DNA from: Bizionia argentinensis JUB59
GTDB taxonomy: Bacteria; Bacteroidota; Bacteroidia; Flavobacteriales; Flavobacteriaceae
DNA length: 47,840 nucleotides
Direction: 5' to 3'
Assembly (NCBI RefSeq): GCF_000224335.1
Contig: NZ_AFXZ01000070.1
Location: 1-47,840 of the forward strand
Part shown: piece after piece, positions 26,949 through 37,196 of the stretch
Layout of the letters: each line of letters starts with the position of its first letter
Position numbering within the stretch: position 1 is the first letter of the stretch
Position numbers and translations under genes: made by a program
The notes under the pieces: model-generated
Database searches by the model: none
Seen by the model: the letters and a program-made list of their open reading frames with translations, nothing else
What the model was told of the DNA's origin: nothing

Positions 26949-28529
26949 ATGAAAATATTTTCAGATAAGCAGATATTCGAAGGCGATAAACTCACCGCTG
27001 AACGCCATAACATAACATCTACAGAGCTGATGGAACGCGCTGGAATCCAAATTTTTAATTGGTTGGATGTCCGAATGCAAGGTGCGCAAGTGCCTATCCA
27101 TGTGTTTTGCGGGATTGGTAATAATGGCGGAAATGGATTGGTTGTAGCACGACACTTAATTAATCATGGTTATAATGTGGAAACTTATGTGGTTAACTTT
27201 AGCGTTAACAGGAGTAAAGATTTTCTTGTTAATTATGATTTTATAAAGCAAATTACAAAAAAATGGCCAACGCTTATGGGGCCAAAAGATGATTTTCCTG
27301 AAATTGGATCTGAAGATATTATCATTGATGCCGTTTTTGGATTTGGCTTAGTTCTACCAGCAGCTGATTGGGTGGTAAAACTTTTTCAACACTTTAAAGC
27401 TTCGGAAGCATTTACTTTAGCTATCGATTTGCCTTCAGGAATGGAAACAGACGAGGTTCCTGCCGATGAGAACGCTGTTGTTTGGGCTAGCCATACGTTG
27501 AGTTTTCAAGCGCCTAAATTAGCCTTTTTTTTACCGGATACCGCCAAGTATACCACGCAATGGGAGGTGTTGGATGTGGGTATAGATCCCAATTATTTAA
27601 TTAATACACCTATCGATATTGAATTAATAGGAAAACAAGAAGTATTACCTATTTATAAAATGCGTGGCAAGTTTTCGCATAAAGGAAACTTTGGTCATGC
27701 TTTAATTATAGGAGGGAGTTATGGTAAAATAGGAGCAGCTATTTTGGCTAGTCGCTCTGCTTTGGCAGTAGGTGCTGGTTTGGTTACAGCCTTTTTGCCC
27801 AAATGTGGTTATATTCCTATGCAGTCTAGTATACCAGAAGTTATGGTAATTACCGATGAGCAGGATGAATTTATCAGTAATATTAAATTTGAAATTGCGC
27901 CAACCGTAATTGGACTTGGGGTTGGATTGGGTACCACAAAACAAACAGAGGAATCCTTAAAAGCGTTTCTAAAAACAAATAAAACACCATTAGTTATTGA
28001 TGCAGACGGTATAAATTTACTCGCGAAAAATAAGGATTTGCTGTCGTTACTATCAGAAAATACTATTTTAACACCTCATCCTAAAGAATTGGAGCGTTTA
28101 ATTGGTAAATGGAAAAATGATTATGAGAAATTAAAAAAAGTTAAGGCGTTTTCAAAAAAATATAAACTTATTATAGTAGTAAAAGGTGCGCATACCTTAA
28201 CGGTTTTAAAGAATAGAATATATATTAACTCCACTGGAAACCCTGGTTTAGCTACTGCCGGAACTGGCGATGTGCTTACTGGTATTATTACAGGTTTAAT
28301 TGCTCAAGGTTATGAACCATTAAAAGCTGCTGTATTTGGTGTTTATTTGCATGGAAAATCTGCTGATATCGCTGTTCAAGATTTAGGCTTTGAAGCTATG
28401 ACAGCATCTCATGTTATTGAAACGTTAGGTGATGCGTATATTGATTTGTTCACGCAACCTGAATCGCCAAAAGCAGAAAGAAACGAAGAAGATAAGAAAG
28501 AAGGCGAGAATAAGAAAAATGAAAAATAG
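26949..28529 (+). CDS. nnr: Bifunctional NAD(P)H-hydrate epimerase/dehydratase
   Basis: The 526-residue protein fuses the YjeF_N epimerase domain (residues 1 to about 215, with CGIGNNGGNGLVVARHL) and the YjeF_C ADP-dependent dehydratase domain (from about 225, with GNFGHALIIGGSYGKIGA, VIDADGINLL, LTPHPKE and ATAGTGDVLTGI). Together they repair damaged, hydrated NADH and NADPH. The last 20 or so residues form a lysine/glutamate-rich tail beyond the domain (AERNEEDKKEGENKK), a likely disordered extension. It is a monocistronic gene closed by a strong terminator. Confidence 0.95.
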   Translation: MKIFSDKQIFEGDKLTAERHNITSTELMERAGIQIFNWLDVRMQGAQVPIHVFCGIGNNGGNGLVVARHLINHGYNVETYVVNFSVNRSKDFLVNYDFIKQITKKWPTLMGPKDDFPEIGSEDIIIDAVFGFGLVLPAADWVVKLFQHFKASEAFTLAIDLPSGMETDEVPADENAVVWASHTLSFQAPKLAFFLPDTAKYTTQWEVLDVGIDPNYLINTPIDIELIGKQEVLPIYKMRGKFSHKGNFGHALIIGGSYGKIGAAILASRSALAVGAGLVTAFLPKCGYIPMQSSIPEVMVITDEQDEFISNIKFEIAPTVIGLGVGLGTTKQTEESLKAFLKTNKTPLVIDADGINLLAKNKDLLSLLSENTILTPHPKELERLIGKWKNDYEKLKKVKAFSKKYKLIIVVKGAHTLTVLKNRIYINSTGNPGLATAGTGDVLTGIITGLIAQGYEPLKAAVFGVYLHGKSADIAVQDLGFEAMTASHVIETLGDAYIDLFTQPESPKAERNEEDKKEGENKKNEK

Positions 28530-28562
28530 GCAGTGATTAAAAATCAAAAAAATAAATTTTGG

Positions 28563-28600
28563 ATAAAAAAAGAGTCGCAAATTTGCGACTCTTTAAATTT
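28563..28600. terminator. Bidirectional terminator between nnr and the TlpA-like gene
   Basis: AAAGAGTCGCAAA and TTTGCGACTCTTT (28569-28594) form a perfect 13-bp-arm palindrome, flanked by A6 on the left, which is a T run on the minus strand. It serves both converging genes. Confidence 0.85.
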
Positions 28601-28615
28601 TAAACTGGTTCGGAA

Positions 28616-29668
28616 TTAGATATTTAATTCGGTTAAAAGTTCTTTAATAGCATCACTTGAAGGTCTAGGTGCATCTGGTGATACAATGTTTCCATCAGGA
28701 TCAATTAAGATAAAACGAGGTATACCGTTAATTTTATAATTTTGAATGAATTCTGACTGAAAGCCGTCAGCAGCAATAATTTGAATACCACCCAAATCTT
28801 TTTCCGCAATCATTTTTTTCCAACCTTCTTTAGATAATGCCGCCGCTTCCTCTCTAGAGTCGGCTTTATATCCACGTCCGTCGTCCACAGATAGGCTTAC
28901 AAAATGAATGTTTTTATCATGATATTCTTTTTCTAGTTCCTTTAATGATGGAATTTCAGCAATACAAGGTCCGCACCACGTGGCCCAAACATCAATATAT
29001 ACATACTTGCCTTTTAAATCTGAAAGCGAGGTAGTGCTTCCATCAATATTCTCGAAATCTTTAAATATAGGAGAAGCCATCCCTTTTGGTAATTCCTTTT
29101 TTAAAGCAATAGACTGGCCTAAATAAGATTTGTAAGACATAAGCATTGGCTCTAAATCCTTGTTAGCGTTTTCTATAATTGTAGAATCAATCGCTTTATC
29201 AGAATTATAGAATTCATCTAATTCCGTTTTAATACCATTAAATTTAATTTCTAACGCTTCCGTCTCTGAAATTTTACTTAACTCTCCAAGATTTAATAGT
29301 TGTTCTTCTTTTAAGGCTCTTTTAGCTAAAAAATTACTGTGTTCAGAGCCATTTCCTTTATAAGTTACTGTTTCGTCAAACTCTTTGGTATCGACAGTCA
29401 TGTTAATATCAAAACCATTTTTTAAAAAAATGTTAGTGGATTCGGTACCATCAAATACATTATAAACTTCTGTGTTAACCTTGAGCGTATCACTAAAAGT
29501 ACCGTCATCTTTCACGGCGATCGTTTTAGAGTACTCACGGGTTCTAACCACAAGCGAGTCACTATTTTTATTTGTAATTTTTCCAGCGAAAGTAGCATAG
29601 TCTTTAGGTGCTTCTTCTTGACATGCCAAAACTGATAACGCTGACAGTAAAATCAATGTTTTTTTCAT
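28616..29668 (-). CDS. TlpA-like thioredoxin lipoprotein
   Basis: The 350-residue protein starts with a lipoprotein signal MKKTLILLSALSVLAC, lipid-carrying cysteine C16. Residues about 25-110 resemble the DUF4369-type N-terminal domain common in Bacteroidota TlpA proteins, and from about residue 205 there is a thioredoxin fold with redox motif WCGPC (C232-x2-C235). It is likely a periplasm-facing disulfide reductase. The longer start at 29692 is a TTG that coincides with a -7 box, so I use the ATG at 29668. Confidence 0.88.
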   Translation of the reverse strand: MKKTLILLSALSVLACQEEAPKDYATFAGKITNKNSDSLVVRTREYSKTIAVKDDGTFSDTLKVNTEVYNVFDGTESTNIFLKNGFDINMTVDTKEFDETVTYKGNGSEHSNFLAKRALKEEQLLNLGELSKISETEALEIKFNGIKTELDEFYNSDKAIDSTIIENANKDLEPMLMSYKSYLGQSIALKKELPKGMASPIFKDFENIDGSTTSLSDLKGKYVYIDVWATWCGPCIAEIPSLKELEKEYHDKNIHFVSLSVDDGRGYKADSREEAAALSKEGWKKMIAEKDLGGIQIIAADGFQSEFIQNYKINGIPRFILIDPDGNIVSPDAPRPSSDAIKELLTELNI

Positions 29669-29689
29669 AGTTATATTAGTTTGTTTATT

Positions 29690-29697
29690 CAAAAATA
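29690..29697 (-). promoter_or_regulatory. -7 box of the TlpA-like gene, decides the start
   Basis: On the minus strand TATTTTTG fits TAnnTTTG. The transcript should start near 29684, so the TTG inside the box cannot be the start codon, leaving the ATG at 29668. Confidence 0.5.
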
Positions 29698-29783
29698 GAG
29701 TTTTAGGATGAATTTAAATGAAATATCAGTATTTGTTTGCATAATAGGTAATGAATGCGGAATTTTGAACAATAATTATCTGC

Positions 29784-31295
29784 ATGAGAACGACACATTA
29801 TATATCCAAAGAAACAATTACTCTAGAAACTATTTCAGCAATTCTGGAAGAAAATAAACTGTTAGCTTTATCAGAAGACTCCATTACAAAAATGGAAGCT
29901 TGTCGGGCTTATTTAAATGAGAAATTAAAAAATCAAGATCAGCCTATTTATGGCATTAATACTGGGTTTGGTTCATTGTATGATGTAAAAATCTCAACAG
30001 AAAACTTAACAAAACTTCAAGAAAACTTGGTTATGTCCCATGCATGTGGAACCGGAGATCGCGTACCAAAAGCTATTGTTAAGCTCATGTTGTTATTAAA
30101 AGTCCAGTCTTTAAGTTATGGACATAGTGGCGTTCAGTTGGAAACAGCGCAACGCTTAATGGATTTTTATAACAACAATATTTTACCTGTAATTTATACA
30201 CAAGGCTCGTTAGGCGCGTCTGGCGATTTAGCACCTTTAGCGCATTTAGCCTTGCCGCTTATAGGAAAAGGAAACGTATATTATAAGGGTGACATTGTTT
30301 CGGGCGCTTCTATTCTAAAAACATTTAAATGGGAACCAATAACCCTGCAATCAAAAGAAGGATTGGCGCTTTTAAATGGTACGCAATTCATGACCGCTTA
30401 CGGTGTTCATTTATTAATGAAGTCTTATAAGTTGTCTTATACAGCCGATTTAGTAGGAAGTATTTCATTAGAAGCGTTTGATGGCAGATTAGAGCCATTT
30501 AATGAATTGGTACATTTGGTGCGTCCACATAATGGACAAATTAAAACAGCTGAACGTGTACGTACATTTTTACAGGATAGCGAGTTAATTTTGCAACCAA
30601 AACAACACGTTCAAGATCCGTATTCTTTTAGATGTATGCCACAAGTACACGGCGCAACCAAAGATACTTTAGATTTTGTGCGTAAAACATTTATTACGGA
30701 AATCAACTCGGTTACCGATAACCCCAATGTTTTTAGTCAGGAAGATGAAATAATTTCAGGCGGAAATTTCCATGGTCAGCCATTGGCATTAGCTTTAGAT
30801 TATTTAAAAATAGCAATGGCAGAATTAGGTAATATTTCTGAAAGACGTGTGTTTCAGTTAGTATCAGGCTTAAGAGGTTTGCCTACTTTTTTAGTGGATA
30901 ATCCAGGTTTAAACTCTGGGTTTATGATTCCGCAATATACAGCAGCAAGTATTGTAAGTGCTAATAAGCAGCTGGCAAGTCCAGCCAGTGTTGATAGTAT
31001 TGTTTCTAGCAACGGACAAGAGGACCACGTAAGTATGGGGGCAAATGGGGCTACACAAGCGTTTACTTTAATTAATAATATAGAACGTATTTTGGCTATT
31101 GAATTATTTAATGCGTCCCAGGCTTTATTTTTTAGAGCGCCTTTAAAATCCTCTTCATTTATTGAAGCGGTACTAGCAGCATTTCGTGAAGATGTAACTT
31201 TTGTTTCAAATGATAGAGAACTGTACATTGATATTCAGAATGCTATTGCATTTTTAACCAATTTACAGATTGATGACCGTGAAATTTATGAGTAG
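29784..31295 (+). CDS. hutH: Histidine ammonia-lyase
   Basis: The 503-residue protein is full length. The self-made MIO cofactor triad A145-S146-G147 lies in GSLGASGDLAPLAH, and the active-site tyrosine Y56 in PIYGINTGFGSL. It deaminates histidine to urocanate. Other hut genes are not adjacent. Phenylalanine or tyrosine lyases share these motifs; the HutH-like length and lack of insertions favour histidine. Confidence 0.92.
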   Translation: MRTTHYISKETITLETISAILEENKLLALSEDSITKMEACRAYLNEKLKNQDQPIYGINTGFGSLYDVKISTENLTKLQENLVMSHACGTGDRVPKAIVKLMLLLKVQSLSYGHSGVQLETAQRLMDFYNNNILPVIYTQGSLGASGDLAPLAHLALPLIGKGNVYYKGDIVSGASILKTFKWEPITLQSKEGLALLNGTQFMTAYGVHLLMKSYKLSYTADLVGSISLEAFDGRLEPFNELVHLVRPHNGQIKTAERVRTFLQDSELILQPKQHVQDPYSFRCMPQVHGATKDTLDFVRKTFITEINSVTDNPNVFSQEDEIISGGNFHGQPLALALDYLKIAMAELGNISERRVFQLVSGLRGLPTFLVDNPGLNSGFMIPQYTAASIVSANKQLASPASVDSIVSSNGQEDHVSMGANGATQAFTLINNIERILAIELFNASQALFFRAPLKSSSFIEAVLAAFREDVTFVSNDRELYIDIQNAIAFLTNLQIDDREIYE

Positions 31296-31317
31296 GAACG
31301 TAGCGGTTTTAAAAATT

Positions 31318-31340
31318 GCTAAATAAGATTTTTATTTAGC
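31318..31340 (-). terminator. Probable terminator after the 122-aa gene
   Basis: GCTAAATAA, loop GATTT, TTATTTAGC; on the minus strand the stem is followed by AATTTTTAAAA. It overlaps the stop codon of the minus-strand gene and may also stop hutH transcripts. The stem is AT-rich and so only moderately stable. Confidence 0.5.
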
Positions 31341-31700
31341 ACATAAATCGTTTGCCCAATCCGTGGCGTCTTCCAGGGCATTAAATGCTTTAAAAGGGAT
31401 ACTAATAAAAGAACGTTCGAAATCCGTATTATCTATTTGAATCGTATCTCCCAAAACAACGGCAAAACCAATAAGGTTTTTAATTTTCGACATTTCAAAG
31501 TAAATATTTGGGTCTACAGAATAGGAGTTTTTTCGATGTGTTATATAGACAAAATCTTTTAATTTAAAGTGATTTCTTGCTATACCATAAAGTTCATTAT
31601 TTAAAATTAATGAAATAGAGAGACCTTCATTCATGACCGCAATCATGTAGTTTTCGTGAAATGATATTTCACCAAAATGGTATTTTTTAATTATTGGCAT
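31332..31700 (-). CDS. Small protein of unknown function, 122 aa (SpoIIAA-like?)
   Basis: No family is recognised with certainty. The chain has no signal peptide; alternating strands and helices with a C-terminal EDATDWANDLCAK hint at a SpoIIAA/STAS-like fold known from Flavobacteriia. It lies between hutH (convergent) and clpC (upstream, same strand), separated from clpC by a terminator, so it probably has its own promoter. Confidence 0.6.
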   Translation of the reverse strand: MPIIKKYHFGEISFHENYMIAVMNEGLSISLILNNELYGIARNHFKLKDFVYITHRKNSYSVDPNIYFEMSKIKNLIGFAVVLGDTIQIDNTDFERSFISIPFKAFNALEDATDWANDLCAK

Positions 31701-31730
31701 GTTACAAACTTAATTAAAGTTTTTCATAAA

Positions 31731-31761
31731 AAAAACTCCGCAAAAATAAGCGGAGGTTTTT
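31731..31761 (-). terminator. Terminator of clpC
   Basis: CTCCGC (31736-31741) and GCGGAG (31750-31755) with an A-rich loop; outer A/T arms continue with one bulged base. On the minus strand it is followed by TTTTTTTATG. It also carries a T run on the plus strand. Confidence 0.75.
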
Positions 31762-31780
31762 AATAATTATTTGATTTACT

Positions 31781-34345
31781 TTAAGATTCTGTCGGTTTTT
31801 TACCTGATTCAATTTTAGTAGTTAATTCATTGGTTTTAGTATCTAAATCCATCATTATATTATCGCCTTCAGATATTTTCGAGTTGATAATTTGTTCAGC
31901 TAAAGCATCTTCAACATACTTTTGAATTGCACGTTTCAAAGGTCTGGCACCATATTGTTTATCAAAGCCTTTATCGGCTATGAAATCTTTCGCGGCTTTA
32001 CTTAATTTAAGTGTGTAACCAATATCTTTTATGCGCAAAATAAGTTTCTCCAGTTCAATGTCAATAATTTTATCGATATGCTCTCTTTCAAGAGCATTGA
32101 ATATAACCACATCATCAATTCTGTTTAAAAACTCTGGTGCAAATGCTTTTTTAAGGGCATTTTCAATAACACTTCTGGCATTAGCATCTTCCTGCGATTT
32201 CTGCGAAGCTGTTCCAAAACCAACACCAGCTCCAAAATCTTTTAATTTTCGGGAACCAATATTAGAGGTCATGATAATAATCGTGTTTCTAAAATCGATT
32301 TTTCTACCTAAACTATCCGTTAAGTAACCATCATCTAAAACTTGAAGTAACATATTAAATACATCGGGATGCGCTTTTTCAATTTCATCAAGAAGTACAA
32401 CGGCGTAAGGTTTACGTCTAATTTTTTCGGTTAATTGACCACCTTCTTCATAACCCACGTATCCCGGAGGTGCTCCAACTAATCTAGAAATCGCAAATTT
32501 CTCCATGTACTCACTCATGTCGATTCGGATTAGGGAATCTTCACTATCGAATAATTCTTTAGAAAGTACTTTAGCCAGTTGTGTTTTACCCACACCTGTT
32601 TGACCTAAAAATATAAACGAACCGATTGGTTTATTTGGATCTTTTAATCCAGCACGGTTACGCTGGATAGCTTTTACAACTTTTGCCACAGCTTCATCCT
32701 GCCCAATTACTTTACCTTTTATTAGTTCTGGTAAAATAGCCAATTTATTACTTTCAGTTTGAGCAATTCTGTTAACAGGAATACCAGTCATCATCGAAAC
32801 CACATCTGCTACGTTATCTTCAGTAACCGATACACGATGTAATTTGGTGTCTTCTTCCCATTTTTCTTGCGCAATAGCTAATTCTTTCTCCAAACGCTTT
32901 TCATCGTCACGAAGTTTTGCAGCTTCTTCATATTTCTGCTTTTTAACAACTGAAGATTTGGTTTCTTTAACCGCTTCCAGTTGTTCTTCTAATTCAACAA
33001 TTCTATCTGGAACGTTAATGTTAGTAATGTGCACACGTGATCCCGCTTCATCTAAAGCATCAATAGCTTTGTCTGGTAAAAAACGTTCCGTCATATAACG
33101 GTTGGTTAATTTTACACAAGCCTCGATAGCTTCTTGAGTATAGGTTACATTATGATGGGATTCATACTTATCTTTAATATTATTAAGGATTTCAATAGTT
33201 TCATCAACTGTTGTAGGTTCCACAATCACTTTTTGAAAACGACGCTCTAAAGCACCATCTTTTTCAATATACTGTCGGTACTCGTCCAAAGTTGTTGCAC
33301 CCACACATTGAATTTCACCTCTAGCTAGAGCTGGTTTAAACATATTGGAAGCATCTAAACTTCCTGTGGCACCACCAGCACCGACAATGGTGTGAATTTC
33401 ATCGATAAACAAAATAATATCTTCGTTTTTTTCCAGCTCGTTCATAACGGCTTTCATACGCTCTTCAAATTGTCCACGGTATTTGGTACCTGCAACTAAA
33501 CTCGCTAAATCTAGTGTTACCACACGTTTGTTGAATAAAATTCGAGATACTTTACGACTCACAATTCTATTTGCTAAACCTTCGGCAATTGCCGATTTAC
33601 CAACACCAGGCTCTCCAATTAAAAGTGGATTGTTTTTCTTACGTCTACTTAAAATTTGAGAAACGCGTTCAATTTCTTTTTCTCGACCTACTACAGGATC
33701 TAGTTTACCTTCTTCGGCCATAGCTGTAAGATCACGACCAAAATTATCTAAAACTGGTGTTTTAGACTTCTTATTCGTTTTTCCTCCTGTAGGTGAATTA
33801 AATAAATTGTCCTTTGAAGTATCGTCATCCGCTGCCGAATCGTCACCTGGAAAAGATTGCGATGTCGGCTCCCCTGTAATATCAGGATAATTTTCGTCGT
33901 TTGTTATCATAATCTTAAACTGTTCTTTTACGTTATCGTAGTCCACTTTTAGCTTATTTAAAAGCTTGGTTGTGGGATCGTTATCATTTCTTAATATACA
34001 CAATAATAAGTGTGCAGTATTAATGGCGCTACTCTGAAAAAGTTTAGCCTCCAAAAATGTGGTCTTTAAAGCCCTTTCGGCTTGTCGGGTTAGGTGTAAG
34101 TTCTTTTTGTTATTTGAAGCAACTGCCAAATTTGGGTTGGCAGGACTTAAAATCTCAACTTTACGTCGTAAGTGATTAAGGTCTATTTCTAGAGCACTTA
34201 AAATATCAATAGCTTTACCGCTTCCGTCTCGTAATAATCCAAGCATTAAATGTTCTGTGCCTATAAAGTCGTGGCCAAGCCTTAAGGCTTCTTCTTTACT
34301 ATACGCAATTACATCTTTAACTCTTGGTGAAAAATTGTCATCCAT
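31781..34345 (-). CDS. clpC: ATP-dependent Clp protease ATP-binding subunit ClpC
   Basis: The 854-residue protein has a Clp N-domain pair (residues about 1-150, MDDNFSPRVKDVIAYSKEEA...), a first AAA+ domain with Walker A GEPGVGKS at 244-251, a UVR-like coiled middle region (KKQKYEEAAKLRDDEKRLEK), a second AAA+ domain with GQTGVGKT at 581-588, and the C-terminal D2-small domain. It unfolds proteins for ClpP and acts as a general stress chaperone. A roughly 50-residue acidic linker precedes the first AAA+ domain. It is transcribed away from gyrA. Confidence 0.95.
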   Translation of the reverse strand: MDDNFSPRVKDVIAYSKEEALRLGHDFIGTEHLMLGLLRDGSGKAIDILSALEIDLNHLRRKVEILSPANPNLAVASNNKKNLHLTRQAERALKTTFLEAKLFQSSAINTAHLLLCILRNDNDPTTKLLNKLKVDYDNVKEQFKIMITNDENYPDITGEPTSQSFPGDDSAADDDTSKDNLFNSPTGGKTNKKSKTPVLDNFGRDLTAMAEEGKLDPVVGREKEIERVSQILSRRKKNNPLLIGEPGVGKSAIAEGLANRIVSRKVSRILFNKRVVTLDLASLVAGTKYRGQFEERMKAVMNELEKNEDIILFIDEIHTIVGAGGATGSLDASNMFKPALARGEIQCVGATTLDEYRQYIEKDGALERRFQKVIVEPTTVDETIEILNNIKDKYESHHNVTYTQEAIEACVKLTNRYMTERFLPDKAIDALDEAGSRVHITNINVPDRIVELEEQLEAVKETKSSVVKKQKYEEAAKLRDDEKRLEKELAIAQEKWEEDTKLHRVSVTEDNVADVVSMMTGIPVNRIAQTESNKLAILPELIKGKVIGQDEAVAKVVKAIQRNRAGLKDPNKPIGSFIFLGQTGVGKTQLAKVLSKELFDSEDSLIRIDMSEYMEKFAISRLVGAPPGYVGYEEGGQLTEKIRRKPYAVVLLDEIEKAHPDVFNMLLQVLDDGYLTDSLGRKIDFRNTIIIMTSNIGSRKLKDFGAGVGFGTASQKSQEDANARSVIENALKKAFAPEFLNRIDDVVIFNALEREHIDKIIDIELEKLILRIKDIGYTLKLSKAAKDFIADKGFDKQYGARPLKRAIQKYVEDALAEQIINSKISEGDNIMMDLDTKTNELTTKIESGKKPTES

Positions 34346-34544
34346 AAATAATTCCTTTCTTCATTAAATGTACTAAAACATATCGTTAAGGACAAAAATC
34401 ATACCCTAATTAATACGTGGTATGCTAATAGACGAAAAATAGTTTATAAAGTCAAAATTTTTAACAGGTTACTTATTAACGAAAAGACTCGTTATAATTG
34501 TTAATAAATAAACCGAAAAAACAGAAAAGAAACCCTTGCTGTAG

Positions 34545-34574
34545 TTGATGAAATGGTTATATTAGCACGATTTG
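34545..34574 (+). promoter_or_regulatory. Promoter for gyrA-TPR operon
   Basis: TTG at 34545-34547, exactly 19 bases, then ACGATTTG at 34567-34574, which keeps TTTG but not the TA of the -7 box. The spacing is ideal; the box is imperfect. The start would be about 25 bases ahead of the gyrA ATG. Confidence 0.45.
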
Positions 34575-34605
34575 TAAACCTACAAAAATCTAATTATTAT
34601 TATAT

Positions 34606-37164
34606 ATGGCAGAAGGAGAAAAATTGATTCCAATTAACATAGAAGATGAAATGAAGTCGGCTTACATTGATTATTCAATGTCAGTCATTGTGTCACGTGC
34701 CTTACCTGATGTAAGAGATGGGTTAAAGCCGGTACACAGACGTGTTCTTTTTGGAATGCACGAACTAGGTATTAGAGCCACGGGAGCCCATAAAAAATCG
34801 GCCAGAATCGTGGGTGAAGTACTTGGTAAATTTCACCCGCATGGTGATACATCCGTTTATGATGCGATGGTGCGTATGGCTCAAGAATGGAGTTTACGTT
34901 ATATGTTAGTAGATGGACAAGGTAACTTTGGGTCTGTTGATGGTGATAGTCCGGCAGCTATGCGTTATACGGAAGCACGTATGCGTAAAATATCGGAAGA
35001 TATGCTGGCCGATATAGATAAAGAAACAGTAGATCTTAAATTAAATTTTGATGATACCTTACATGAACCAACCGTACTTCCTACACGTATTCCTGGTTTA
35101 TTAATAAATGGTGCATCTGGTATTGCCGTGGGAATGGCCACTAATATGCCACCTCATAACTTAAGTGAAGTTGTGGATGGTATTGTAGCATATATTGAAA
35201 ATCATGATATTGAAATTGATGAGTTAATCACGCATATTAAAGCGCCAGATTTCCCTACCGGAGGAACTATTTATGGTTATGATGGTGTTGTGGAGGCTTT
35301 TAAAACAGGTCGTGGTCGTGTAGTCATGCGAGCAAAAGCACGTATTGAAGAAGTACAAGGACGTGAATCTATTATTGTTACCGAAATTCCATACCAAGTG
35401 AATAAGGCCGATATGATTAAAAAAACGGCCGATTTAGTCAACGAAAAGAAAATGGAGGGTATTGCGTCTATTCGTGATGAATCCGATAGAAATGGAATGC
35501 GAATTGTTTACGTTTTAAAGCGTGACGCTATTCCAAATATTGTATTAAATACCTTATATAAATATACCGCTTTACAGTCTTCTTTTAGTGTTAATAACAT
35601 TGCGCTAGTTAATGGACGTCCACAACTATTGAATTTGAAAGAAATGATTTATCATTTCGTGGAACACAGGCATGATGTGGTTGTGCGAAGAACCACTTAC
35701 GAATTACGTAAAGCTGAAGAACGCGCACATATTCTTGAAGGTTTAATTATAGCATCGGATAATATTGATGAAGTAATTGCACTTATTCGTGCATCATCCA
35801 ATGCTGATGAAGCGCGCGAGAAGTTAATTGAACGTTTTAAATTAAGCGAAATCCAGGCGAAAGCTATTGTGGAAATGCGTTTACGTCAGTTAACCGGATT
35901 AGAACAGGATAAACTGCGTACAGAATATGAAGATTTAATGGTAACCATTGAAGATTTAAAAGACATTCTTGCTAAAAAAGAACGTCGTATGGAAATCATT
36001 AAAGACGAACTGCTTGTTGTAAAAGATAAATATGGTGATGAGCGTCGTTCAGTTATTGAATATGCTGGAGGCGATTTAAGTATTGAAGATATGATTCCAG
36101 ATGAGCAAGTGGTAATTACCATTTCGCATGCGGGTTATATTAAGAGAACATCACTTACAGAATACAAAACACAAAATAGAGGTGGTGTAGGACAAAAAGC
36201 ATCTACAACTAGAAATGAAGACTTTCTAGAGCATTTATTTGTAGGAACCAATCATCAGTACATGTTATTCTTTACTCAAAAAGGTAAATGTTTCTGGATG
36301 CGGGTTTACGAAATTCCTGAAGGAAGTAAAACATCCAAGGGGCGTGCTATTCAAAACCTAATAAATATTGAGCAGGATGATAAAGTGAAAGCTTTCATCA
36401 GCACACAAGATTTAAAGGATGAAGATTATATCAATAGCCATTACGTAATTATGGCTACTAAAAAAGGTCAAGTTAAAAAGACCTCTTTAGAGCAGTATTC
36501 ACGTCCACGAACAAATGGTATTAATGCCATTACAATTAGAGAGGATGACGAACTATTAGAAGCTAAATTAACAACTGGAAACAGTCAGGTGATGTTGGCA
36601 TTAAAATCAGGTAAAGCTATTCGTTTTGAAGAAGCTAAAACACGACCAATGGGTAGAAACGCATCGGGAGTTCGTGGAATTTCACTCGCTAACGATAAAG
36701 ATGAGGTAATTGGAATGATTGCCGTTGAAAACCCACAAGAAGAATCTGTATTAGTTGTTTCTGAAAAAGGTTACGGAAAACGTACTTATATTGATGATCC
36801 AGCAGATGGTGAAGCAGTTTACAGAATAACCAATAGAGGAGGGAAAGGTGTTAAAACGATTTCTATAACAGAAAAAACTGGTCATTTAGTAGCTATCAAA
36901 TCGGTATCTGATGATGAGGATTTAATGATTATAAACAAATCTGGTATTGCTATTCGTATGGCTGTTGCCGATTTACGTGTCATGGGTCGTGCAACGCAAG
37001 GTGTAAAACTGATTAACTTAAAAGGAAGCGATTCCATTGCTGCCGTTGCTAAAGTTATGAAGGACGATGCGGAAGAAGTGGTTTTAGATGCTGATGGTGA
37101 AGTAATAGATATAACACCAGAAACGGATAATGGCACAACTCTTGATAATAGTGAGGAAGAATAA
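34606..37164 (+). CDS. gyrA: DNA gyrase subunit A
   Basis: The 852-residue protein starts [39 protein letters not shown], with the DNA-cleaving tyrosine Y121 in AMRYTEARM. The C-terminal domain carries a GyrA box-like QNRGGVG, which keeps QxRGGxG but lacks two of the basic residues of the usual Q(R/K)RGG(R/K)G. The quinolone-contact loop reads [10 protein letters not shown], threonine at the E. coli S83 position. An acidic tail ([12 protein letters not shown]) closes the chain. With GyrB it introduces negative supercoils. ParC is less likely, given the box and the length. Confidence 0.95.
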   Translation: MAEGEKLIPINIEDEMKSAYIDYSMSVIVSRALPDVRDGLKPVHRRVLFGMHELGIRATGAHKKSARIVGEVLGKFHPHGDTSVYDAMVRMAQEWSLRYMLVDGQGNFGSVDGDSPAAMRYTEARMRKISEDMLADIDKETVDLKLNFDDTLHEPTVLPTRIPGLLINGASGIAVGMATNMPPHNLSEVVDGIVAYIENHDIEIDELITHIKAPDFPTGGTIYGYDGVVEAFKTGRGRVVMRAKARIEEVQGRESIIVTEIPYQVNKADMIKKTADLVNEKKMEGIASIRDESDRNGMRIVYVLKRDAIPNIVLNTLYKYTALQSSFSVNNIALVNGRPQLLNLKEMIYHFVEHRHDVVVRRTTYELRKAEERAHILEGLIIASDNIDEVIALIRASSNADEAREKLIERFKLSEIQAKAIVEMRLRQLTGLEQDKLRTEYEDLMVTIEDLKDILAKKERRMEIIKDELLVVKDKYGDERRSVIEYAGGDLSIEDMIPDEQVVITISHAGYIKRTSLTEYKTQNRGGVGQKASTTRNEDFLEHLFVGTNHQYMLFFTQKGKCFWMRVYEIPEGSKTSKGRAIQNLINIEQDDKVKAFISTQDLKDEDYINSHYVIMATKKGQVKKTSLEQYSRPRTNGINAITIREDDELLEAKLTTGNSQVMLALKSGKAIRFEEAKTRPMGRNASGVRGISLANDKDEVIGMIAVENPQEESVLVVSEKGYGKRTYIDDPADGEAVYRITNRGGKGVKTISITEKTGHLVAIKSVSDDEDLMIINKSGIAIRMAVADLRVMGRATQGVKLINLKGSDSIAAVAKVMKDDAEEVVLDADGEVIDITPETDNGTTLDNSEEE

Positions 37165-37196
37165 AAAATAAAAATAATTACAATAATTAGAACAAT

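Noticed and set aside
34473-34507. Nested inverted repeats between clpC and gyrA (TTATTAAC/GTTAATAA and TAACGA/TCGTTA)
   Set aside because: They are AT-rich and short, and the two pairings compete, so chance is likely.
34840-34865. Quinolone-resistance change in GyrA
   Set aside because: Threonine at the E. coli S83 position is a natural state in many species, so resistance cannot be inferred.
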